A DNA stretch of 25,027 bases. Source: JAVXNW01 sp036645575 (lineage in GTDB: Bacteria; Bacillota; Clostridia; Christensenellales; Aristaeellaceae). This document shows, piece by piece, positions 7,616-13,204 of this stretch. The notes under the pieces are model-generated. The model saw only the letters and a program-made list of their open reading frames with translations. It was not told the origin of the DNA and made no database searches. The translations under genes were made by a program, and so were the position numbers. Every line of letters starts with the position of its first letter. Within the stretch, counting starts at the first letter, position 1. The stretch is taken from contig JAVXNW010000030.1 of NCBI GenBank assembly GCA_036645575.1, forward strand, positions 1 to 25,027, read 5' to 3'.

Positions 7616-8506
7616 GTGTACGATATAGACAAAATCTACGAGGCAAATTCGGTGCGGGAGGCCATTGCGCTTTTGACGGAGCATCCCGAGGCCAAGGTCA
7701 TTGCGGGCGGAAGCGACGTGCTGATTAAGATACGCGAGGGGAAAATGGCCGGGTGTACGCTCGTGTCAATTTACGGACTGGATGAATTGCGCGGCGTCAC
7801 AATGCTGGAAGATGGAACCGTGCGCATCGGCGCGCTGACCAGCTTTTCAGACGTCGCCAAGGACCCCATCATCCAAAGGACCGTGCCGGTGTTGGCGGAC
7901 GCGGTGAGCCAAGTGGGCGGGCCGCAGATTCGAAACATCGGGACCATCGGCGGCAACGTCTCAAACGGCGTCACAAGCGCCGACAGCGCCTCTACGCTCT
8001 TTGCGTTTAACGCGCATCTTGAGATCGAGGGACCGGACGGCGTGCGCGTTACGCCAATCGGCGAGCACTATGTGTCGGCGGGCAAGGTAAACCTGCGTCA
8101 GGGCGACATCCTGCGGGCGATCCTGATCCGCAAGGCGGATTACGCGGGGCATTTTGGCCACTACATCAAGTACTCCATGCGCAAGGCGATGGACATCGCG
8201 ACGCTTGGGTGCGCGGTCGTCGTGCAATTGGACGAGGAAAAGCAGACGCTTTCCGACGTTCGGCTGGCCTTCGGCGTGGCGGGACCCATTCCCATGCGTT
8301 GCCCGGGTGCGGAGCGCGCGGCGATCGGGAAGCGCCTGTGCGAAGAGACGCTGGATGCGTTTGCGGAAAACGCGCTTGCGGAAGTGACGCCGCGCACCAG
8401 TTGGCGCGCGAGCAAGGAATTTCGGCTGCAATTGACGCATGAGCTGTCGCGGCGCGCACTTGCAAAGGCCATTGCGTTGGCGGGAGGTGTGATCCATGCA
8501 AACTAA
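7616..8506 (+). CDS. xdhB: xanthine dehydrogenase FAD-binding subunit
   Basis: The FAD subunit that passes electrons from the iron-sulfur clusters to NAD+. In 296 residues (E. coli XdhB about 292) one sees the PCMH-type FAD motif AGGSDVLIKIREGK near 30-45, GGPQIRNIGTIGGNVSNG near 100-117 (the second FAD-binding loop), then the CO_deh_flav_C region ending with LTHELSRRALAKAI. The start codon is GTG, supported by GGGCGG nine or ten bases upstream and by direct homology of YDIDKIYEANSVREA to family N-termini. The stop overlaps the xdhC start by 11 bases, so the two are probably translationally coupled. Confidence 0.93.
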   Translation: MYDIDKIYEANSVREAIALLTEHPEAKVIAGGSDVLIKIREGKMAGCTLVSIYGLDELRGVTMLEDGTVRIGALTSFSDVAKDPIIQRTVPVLADAVSQVGGPQIRNIGTIGGNVSNGVTSADSASTLFAFNAHLEIEGPDGVRVTPIGEHYVSAGKVNLRQGDILRAILIRKADYAGHFGHYIKYSMRKAMDIATLGCAVVVQLDEEKQTLSDVRLAFGVAGPIPMRCPGAERAAIGKRLCEETLDAFAENALAEVTPRTSWRASKEFRLQLTHELSRRALAKAIALAGGVIHAN

Positions 8507-8987
8507 GGTCATTCACTGCACGGTGAACGGAAGAGAAAAGGAATACAGCGTCGATGTGCGCGCGTCGCTCACCGACATGCTGCGCGGACAGGCACACATG
8601 ACCAGCGTCAAGAAGGGGTGCGAGGTGGGCGAGTGCGGCGCGTGCACGGTCTTGATCGATGGGAAGACATTTAACGCCTGCATCTATCTGGCGATCTGGG
8701 CGGATGGCAAGGTGATTCGAACGCTTGAGTCGCTGCTTGGCCCGAATGGGGAGCTCAGCGATATTCAGCAGGCCTTCGTGGACGAGGGCGCGGTGCAGTG
8801 CGGCTTTTGCACGCCCGGCTTCATCATGTCCTCGCTTCCGATCATCGAAAGCGCCGAGACATTCACGCGCGAGGAGATTCGCAAGCAGATTTCCGGCAAT
8901 CTCTGCCGCTGCACCGGCTATGAAAACATCGTAAACGCCATCGAAAAGGTGGCAAACGCCCGCAAGGAGCGCCCGTCGCACGAATAA
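8496..8987 (+). CDS. xdhC: xanthine dehydrogenase [2Fe-2S] subunit
   Basis: A small iron-sulfur electron-transfer subunit with two 2Fe-2S domains. In 163 residues (E. coli XdhC about 159) the plant-ferredoxin-like cluster ligands are Cys42, Cys47, Cys50 and Cys62 (GCEVGECGACTV). The C-terminal helical domain carries Cys102, Cys105 (QCGFCTPG), Cys137 and Cys139 (LCRCTGY). All eight are present, so the protein looks functional. GGGAGGTG (8482-8489) precedes the ATG by six bases. It is the last gene of the operon and is followed by a terminator. It should not be confused with the XdhC/CoxF maturation factor, which is absent here. Confidence 0.95.
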   Translation: MQTKVIHCTVNGREKEYSVDVRASLTDMLRGQAHMTSVKKGCEVGECGACTVLIDGKTFNACIYLAIWADGKVIRTLESLLGPNGELSDIQQAFVDEGAVQCGFCTPGFIMSSLPIIESAETFTREEIRKQISGNLCRCTGYENIVNAIEKVANARKERPSHE

Positions 8988-9025
8988 AGGCGCGGCCGCG
9001 AGGCGAACCGCATCGTCCGATACAC

Positions 9026-9067
9026 AAAAAAGCACCGCCGTTTCTTCGTGATTCGGCGGTGCTTTTT
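9026..9067. terminator. bidirectional terminator between xdhC and murG
   Basis: AAAAAGCACCGCCG (9027-9040) and its exact complement CGGCGGTGCTTTTT (9054-9067) form a 14-bp stem with a 13-nt loop. A-tract and T-tract on opposite sides let it stop transcription from both strands of this convergent gene pair. Confidence 0.92.
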
Positions 9068-9095
9068 GGGCGGTTATGCGGCTAAACCAGGTGTT

Positions 9096-9121
9096 TAAAA
9101 TGGGCGTGAAGCCCCATTTTA
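9096..9121 (-). terminator. second hairpin just after murG
   Basis: TAAAATGGGC (9096-9105) pairs with GCCC-C-ATTTTA (9111-9121) with one bulged C and a 5-nt loop. In the murG direction the stem ends in a short U-run. It lies 7 bases past the murG stop and probably acts with the stronger terminator beyond it. Confidence 0.6.
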
Positions 9122-9128
9122 GGCGGCG

Positions 9129-10226
9129 TCAGGCGTTTTTTTTGACCGCAACCTTTCTTTCGGGGCGGGCGTATTTGCGAATAAATCCGAGCACGTTTTT
9201 GAGGCCGTCGGCGGAGGGTTCGCGCTCCATGGCGTCAATCAGCTGGCCCCTGCCCTTGTAGACGTCCACCACGCGCTTGGCGAGCACGTCGGGCGTCATG
9301 TCCTCCTGCATCAGCACCTGCGACAGGCCGCGCTGGGCAAAGGACTGGGCGTTTAGGATCTGGTCGCCACGGCTGGCGGCCTTGGGGTAGGGGATCAGCA
9401 GCGCGGGCTTGTTGAGCGCGAGAATCTCCGAGAGCGTATTGGACCCGGCGCGGGAGACCAGCACATCGGCGCAGGCGTAGGCGTGCGGCATCTCGCTGGT
9501 CAGGTATTCCTTCTGACAGTAGCCGGGCGTTCCCTCAAACGTCAGATCTAAATTGCCGCTTCCGCACACATGCAGCACCTGAAAGCACTGCAAAAGCGAG
9601 GGGAGCGCGATGCGCAGCGCGCGGTTGATCGACTGCGCGCCCGAGGAGCCGCCCACCACCATCAGCACCGGCCGGTCGCTCGACAGGCCAAAGAGCTTGA
9701 GCCCCATCTCGCGCTTGCCGGTGAACAGCTCCGGGCGCAGCGGCGTGCCCGCATAGCAGCCCTTCTTGCCCGCCAGCTTGGCGGCCTCCGGGAAGGTGCA
9801 CAAGAGCCTCTTGGCAAAGGGCACGCTCAGCTTGTTGGCAAGGCCGGGCGTCATGTCGCTTTCATGAATGAGCACGGGAACATGGCGAAGCGCCGCGCCG
9901 TACACCACCGGGACCGACACGAATCCGCCCTTGGCAAAGACGATGTCGGGATTGATCTGCTTGAGCAGGCGCGCGGACTGGCCGACGCCCTTGACGACGC
10001 GGAACGGATCGGTCAGATTTTTTACGTCGGCATAGCGGCGAAACTTGCCGGCCGCGATCGCGTGATAGACCACACCTTTGATAGGCTCGATCAGCGATCG
10101 CTCAATGCCATCCTCCGAGCCGATGTAGTGCACTTCCCAGCCTTCTTTTTGGAGCGGGGGGATCAGAGCCAAATTCGGCGTGACGTGCCCAGCCGTGCCG
10201 CCACCGGTCAATACGATTCGCTTCAT
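9129..10226 (-). CDS. murG: UDP-N-acetylglucosamine--lipid I N-acetylglucosaminyltransferase
   Basis: Makes lipid II from lipid I on the inner face of the cytoplasmic membrane, the last intracellular step of peptidoglycan synthesis. The 365-residue GT28 protein begins with the G-loop GGGTAGHVTPN (8-18). It has FAKGGFVSVPVV near 100 (second G-loop), HESDMTPGLANKL, GGSSGAQSIN near 190, and the nucleotide-sugar site SRAGSNTLSEI and PYPKAASRGDQ. HESDMTPGL replaces the more usual HEQNAVPG and is typical of a Clostridial subgroup in my memory. GGAGG (complement of 10233-10237) precedes the ATG by six bases. It stands alone, outside any division/cell-wall cluster, and converges with xdhC. Confidence 0.95.
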   Translation of the reverse strand: MKRIVLTGGGTAGHVTPNLALIPPLQKEGWEVHYIGSEDGIERSLIEPIKGVVYHAIAAGKFRRYADVKNLTDPFRVVKGVGQSARLLKQINPDIVFAKGGFVSVPVVYGAALRHVPVLIHESDMTPGLANKLSVPFAKRLLCTFPEAAKLAGKKGCYAGTPLRPELFTGKREMGLKLFGLSSDRPVLMVVGGSSGAQSINRALRIALPSLLQCFQVLHVCGSGNLDLTFEGTPGYCQKEYLTSEMPHAYACADVLVSRAGSNTLSEILALNKPALLIPYPKAASRGDQILNAQSFAQRGLSQVLMQEDMTPDVLAKRVVDVYKGRGQLIDAMEREPSADGLKNVLGFIRKYARPERKVAVKKNA

Positions 10227-10261
10227 CCATAACCTCCAGGTCGCTTATGCGACGCCCTTAA

Positions 10262-10270
10262 ATTATAGCA
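10262..10270 (-). promoter_or_regulatory. extended -10 promoter of murG
   Basis: Read on the minus strand, 10270 down to 10262 is TGCTATAAT. It lies 35 bases before the murG ATG. No convincing -35 is seen. Confidence 0.65.
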
Positions 10271-10557
10271 TGGCGCACGGAAAGATGCTTTATATTTAGG
10301 TAAAACCGGTCATTTCTCCGAAAAAATCGAATCAAAGGCAGAACGACCCGAAGCCCCGATGAATGCTCAAATAGGGGCTGAAATGGGGAGATATTCCGAT
10401 CTATTGGCCAAAGTATGCTTGATCTCGTGAACAACATGAAAAGTATTTGGTGAATGGGCGTAACGTGGGCAATTGTTAAATGATTCACGCGACGTGTTAA
10501 AAAAAAATTTTGCCCCGCAAACGGGCCGGAACCATTTCAATCGGACAATTCGCGAAT
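10271..10557. other. AT-richer intergenic region without a supported gene
   Basis: About 290 bases, visibly lower in GC than the genes around it. I see an isolated hairpin (AGCCCC 10352-10357 with GGGGCT 10374-10379), a GTGAAT/ATTCAC inverted repeat (about 10450-10488), an A9T4 run at 10499-10511 and a perfect 10-bp palindrome ATTCGCGAAT (10548-10557). Short open frames on both strands have no ribosome site or protein-like composition. No tRNA or known RNA is recognised. Confidence 0.5.
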
Positions 10558-10600
10558 GGAAAACCACCAAAGAAAATCGCCAAACGACTTCTTGGGTGGT
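10558..10600 (-). terminator. probable terminator of the spo0A-like gene
   Basis: On the minus strand ACCACC (10600-10595), one mismatch, AAGAA and a 14-nt loop pair back to TTCTT and GGTGGT (10568-10563), followed by UUUU. It sits about 10 bases after the stop codon. Confidence 0.55.
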
Positions 10601-10609
10601 GAGGGGCCG

Positions 10610-11332
10610 CTATGATTTGAGCAATTGGGTCATGCGCAAGATAAATTCGTGGTTGGTGGGACGCCGCTCATCTGAAAAAATGCCGCTGTGCTCCAAGGCA
10701 TCGTGCTTGAAAGCGGTCTCAATGGCGGTGCGGATGGCGTGCTCGACGCTGGTCGATGTCGTAGCGTACTTGCGCGCAATTTCGGGGTAGAGTAGCTTGG
10801 TGACAGGTAGGTGGCGCAGTTCCGCGTTATAGGTTCGCTCGATGGCGTCGCACAGATAGCTAAAACCCTTCATGCGCGCCGGTACGCCTTGGCGCTTGAG
10901 GCATTCGCTGATCTGGCCTGCGAGGGAAGCGGGGGCTTGAAGCGGCGCACCGCCCGGAAGGCGATCCTGACCGATGTCCAGAATGCGATCGTACAGGAAC
11001 GCAGGGTTGAGCGGCTTGGCCATGCAGTAGTCCGCACCCGCGTCGACCGCTCGTCGAATCACATGGTCCTGCATCATCGACGAGACCATGATGACGCGCA
11101 TATCCGGACACAGGGCCTTTTTGTGCAGTTGAACTAGCAGATCGATGCCGTCCATCTGGGGCATGACCAGATCCAGCAGCAATACATCCGGAACACAAGT
11201 CGTCAGCAGGAGCTCCGCCTCGATCCCGTTGCACGCGGTGCCCACCATTTTAATGCCGGATTTCCGGTTAAAGAACGCGCCCAATTCCTGCTTAAGGCTT
11301 TCATTGTCATCCACGATCATAACGCGTACCAT
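10610..11332 (-). CDS. spo0A: Spo0A-like response regulator (sporulation transcription factor family)
   Basis: A two-domain transcription factor. The receiver domain has VMIVDDNE at the N-terminus, the phosphoacceptor Asp in LLLDLVMPQMDG (near 55), the conserved Ser in VSSMMQD and Lys in MAKPLNP. The C-terminal domain follows Spo0A of Bacillus: GVPARMKGFSYLCDAIERTY, VTKLLYPEIARKYATT, the recognition helix SVEHAIRTAIETAF, and RRPTNHEFI. At 240 residues it is shorter than Bacillus Spo0A (about 267), mostly in the linker. Two residues of the recognition helix differ from Bacillus (see findings). The ATG at 11332 is chosen because the longer open frame starts on the promoter. It lacks the usual spoIVB neighbour, so it may be a paralogue rather than the master regulator. 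Confidence 0.8.
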   Translation of the reverse strand: MVRVMIVDDNESLKQELGAFFNRKSGIKMVGTACNGIEAELLLTTCVPDVLLLDLVMPQMDGIDLLVQLHKKALCPDMRVIMVSSMMQDHVIRRAVDAGADYCMAKPLNPAFLYDRILDIGQDRLPGGAPLQAPASLAGQISECLKRQGVPARMKGFSYLCDAIERTYNAELRHLPVTKLLYPEIARKYATTSTSVEHAIRTAIETAFKHDALEHSGIFSDERRPTNHEFILRMTQLLKS

Positions 11333-11405
11333 ACCCAAGGCCTCGCTTTCTTTTGCTGGAATATTTAAATCATCAATCTGATTATGGTGAGGTTTCAACA
11401 ACTTT

Positions 11406-11434
11406 ATTATATACAAATTAACATACAAATACAA
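11406..11434 (-). promoter_or_regulatory. promoter of the spo0A-like gene
   Basis: On the minus strand TTGTAT (11434-11429), a 17-bp spacer and TATAAT (11411-11406). The start of transcription would fall near 11399, giving a leader of about 67 nt before the ATG at 11332, with a short AATCA/TGATT repeat inside. Confidence 0.7.
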
Positions 11435-11657
11435 TACTTATGTAATACATTTTGGCATTAAGTGTGCGTTAAGCAGATTGCTGCGCTTAGGGGGGCATAA
11501 ACAGGGGAAATGGATGAAAAATGTGAAAAAACGGACAATCATGTTCGAGCCAATCAGGGACGCTCGATCGAAGGGCGCGGGAACGAGATTGCGGTTGAAT
11601 CGGCGCGTGGGCGGGGCGGGCGGGCAGGCACGTGCGTAAGGCGCCCGATCGGGCGGA
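11435..11657. other. intergenic region between xpaC-like gene and spo0A-like gene
   Basis: No gene is supported here. It holds a small bulged hairpin (TAAGCAG/CTG-CG-CTTA, 11470-11489) and a perfect 14-bp palindrome CGCCCGATCGGGCG (11642-11655) right after the xpaC-like terminator. The part nearest spo0A is AT-rich; the rest is G-rich. Confidence 0.5.
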
Positions 11658-11701
11658 TAAAAAATCGGCCGTAGCCGGGAACGCGCGCCCAACTACGACC
11701 G
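11658..11701 (-). terminator. intrinsic terminator of the XpaC-family gene
   Basis: On the minus strand a 14-bp stem (11701-11688 with 11679-11666, three G-T pairs) encloses an 8-nt loop and is followed by ATTTTTTAT. It lies 11 bases after the stop codon. Confidence 0.85.
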
Positions 11702-11712
11702 GATAAAAACCG

Positions 11713-12789
11713 CTAGCCGCGCTTGAGCGCCTGCGCAAAGGGGTTTTTGGGGAGGCCTCCGTCGCCCAGACCGTCTTTGGCCATCATGGTCTCCATGACC
11801 TTGATGTCTGAGGAGATGTCCAACGCCTCGTCGGCAAACATCTGGTCGTTTTGCTGGGCAAACGCCCACACCAGTTGATCGAGCAGCTGTTCGATCTTTT
11901 TTTTCGAGGCGTCAATGTTCGCGCCCGATACGCCTTGCTTCTCAAGGCGGCTGTAGGCGGTGAGCAATTTGAGGGTGGTGGGCAGGTAGTAGTTCATGAA
12001 GGTGTGGATCTGCGGGCGCTTGCCCGGACATTGCACCACGGCTTCAAAGATATTGGCGGTGCTCTGCTCGATCTGCTCGATCTGTTTGGACACCTTTTCG
12101 TCCTTGATGGCGTCGTTGAGCGCGCGGATCTGCTGAAGCTTTTGGACGTACAGGCTCTCCTCGTCGTTGGGCGCGTCGCCCGAGGCGCTTGCCTGTGAGG
12201 GCTCGGGGCGCGCTGGCTGCGCCTGTTGTTCGGGCGCAGGGGTCTTCCGCTGCGCGGCTTGCGGGCGCGGCTGTGCCTTGGCTTCGGGCGCAAAGCGGCT
12301 GTCTGAGACAAACAGGCCTTCGCCCAAATCCAGATACGCGGTATCGGAAAAATACCTTTCGTCGATCATGTGCTGAAGGTCTTTGCACGCGGCGTCGGTC
12401 GTAACGCCCATGGCGCCCGCAATCGCGCCTACGGTCATCGTCGCGCGAGAGCCGATCACCGAGGCGTATTTGCGAAACCGGCTGTTGCGCTTTTTCATAT
12501 AGCCGTCAAAGGCGAACAGCGCCGCGCCGCCCAGCAGCAAAAACAGCGGAAAGCCGCCAAAGCCGCCGTCCGTCATCAACATAAACAGCGCAAACAGCAT
12601 CATCGCCACGCCGCCCAAGGACATGCGCCGTTCGCGCTTTTGGGCATTTTGGGGATTGGAAATCGCCTTTAACTTGCAATAGAGCATATAGAGGCCGACC
12701 GGCCAGAACACGCCCAGCATCAGCACCACCAGAAACCAAGAGGGGTTGAAGGACTTGCCTTCATCATTATTGGACACAAAAAACAGCAT
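11713..12789 (-). CDS. XpaC-family membrane protein (5-bromo-4-chloroindolyl phosphate hydrolysis family)
   Basis: About 358 residues. The N-terminus has hydrophobic segments (FLVVLMLGVFWPVGLYMLY; VAMMLFALFMLM; FPLFLLLGGAALFAF). A small domain follows with RKYASVIGSRATMTVGAIA and DLQHMIDERYF, then a disordered Ala/Pro/Gln linker, then a helical XpaC domain: IEQIEQSTANIFEAV, FMNYYLPTTLKLL, SKKKIEQLLDQLV, DEALDISSDIKVMETMM. These match B. subtilis XpaC from memory; the molecular function of the family is not established, despite its name. The longer open frame upstream overlaps yerC and is spurious. The start is uncertain: ATG 12789 has AAAGG directly against it, while GTG 12777 has the same AAAGG at a 12-nt spacing. 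The usual partner telA is not adjacent. Confidence 0.82.
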   Translation of the reverse strand: MLFFVSNNDEGKSFNPSWFLVVLMLGVFWPVGLYMLYCKLKAISNPQNAQKRERRMSLGGVAMMLFALFMLMTDGGFGGFPLFLLLGGAALFAFDGYMKKRNSRFRKYASVIGSRATMTVGAIAGAMGVTTDAACKDLQHMIDERYFSDTAYLDLGEGLFVSDSRFAPEAKAQPRPQAAQRKTPAPEQQAQPARPEPSQASASGDAPNDEESLYVQKLQQIRALNDAIKDEKVSKQIEQIEQSTANIFEAVVQCPGKRPQIHTFMNYYLPTTLKLLTAYSRLEKQGVSGANIDASKKKIEQLLDQLVWAFAQQNDQMFADEALDISSDIKVMETMMAKDGLGDGGLPKNPFAQALKRG

Positions 12790-12808
12790 CCTTTCGCATA
12801 TTGCTTCT

Positions 12809-12837
12809 ATTTTATCACAAACGCCGCGCTTGCGCAA
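12809..12837 (-). promoter_or_regulatory. promoter of the XpaC-family gene
   Basis: On the minus strand TTGCGC (12837-12832), 17 bp and TAAAAT (12814-12809). Its -35 box is the same palindrome, TTGCGCAA (12830-12837), that supplies the -35 of the divergent yerC promoter. Confidence 0.55.
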
Positions 12838-12858
12838 TACACGCGGGTGTGGTAAAGT
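12830..12858 (+). promoter_or_regulatory. promoter of yerC-pcrA-ligA
   Basis: TTGCGC (12830-12835), 17 bp and TAAAGT (12853-12858) with TG one base upstream. It shares the palindromic -35 TTGCGCAA with the opposite-strand promoter, so the two may compete for polymerase. Confidence 0.5.
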
Positions 12859-12910
12859 ATGAACTGTATGATTAGCTGGGGTTAGAATGTGATGAGAATG
12901 GAGAGAGCGA

Positions 12911-13204
12911 ATGAACAGGTTCGAAAACCCACAAACCGAACGACTGATCAGGGCGCTGCTTTCACTGAAGGATGAGCAAGAATGCGTGAACCTGCTCGAG
13001 GATTTGATGACCATCAAGGAGATGCAGGACCTTGCACAGCGCCTGGAAGTGGCGCGGTTGCTTCGTGAAAAGATCACCTATAATGAAATTGCGCAGAAGA
13101 CCGGCGTGTCCACCGCGACCATCAGCCGGGTAAATCGCTGCCTGAGCTACGGCGCGGGCGGCTATCGGATGGTGCTGGAGAGGCTGGATAAGATTGATGA
13201 TTGA
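12911..13204 (+). CDS. yerC: YerC/YecD family TrpR-like DNA-binding protein
   Basis: A small (97 aa) TrpR-superfamily helix-turn-helix protein. The core is LIRALLSLKDEQECVNLLEDLMTIKEMQDLAQRLEVARLL, then the HTH TYNEIAQKTGVSTATISRVNRCLSYG-type segment at about 55-80, which is the YerC/YecD hallmark. DNA target and ligand are unknown for this family. GGAGAG (12900-12905) precedes the ATG by five bases. Its stop overlaps the pcrA start by 8 bases, so the two are coupled. In Bacillus yerC lies upstream of pcrB-pcrA-ligA; here pcrB is missing but the rest of the order is kept. Confidence 0.9.
   Translation: MNRFENPQTERLIRALLSLKDEQECVNLLEDLMTIKEMQDLAQRLEVARLLREKITYNEIAQKTGVSTATISRVNRCLSYGAGGYRMVLERLDKIDD

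Noticed and set aside
5948..7684. 578-residue minus-strand open frame opposite xdhA
   Set aside because: Same reasons: Arg/His-rich antisense translation of a clearly functional gene with all catalytic motifs on the plus strand.
10258..10488. 76-residue minus-strand open frame upstream of murG
   Set aside because: It covers the murG promoter, has no Shine-Dalgarno and shows no protein-like pattern.
11333..11434. N-terminal extension of the Spo0A-like protein (34 residues)
   Set aside because: Its first codon lies on the -35 box of the predicted promoter, and the receiver domain begins naturally at ATG 11332.
12790..13077. N-terminal extension of the XpaC-family protein (about 96 residues)
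   Set aside because: It runs through both divergent promoters and antisense to yerC; the family-like sequence begins only after 12789.
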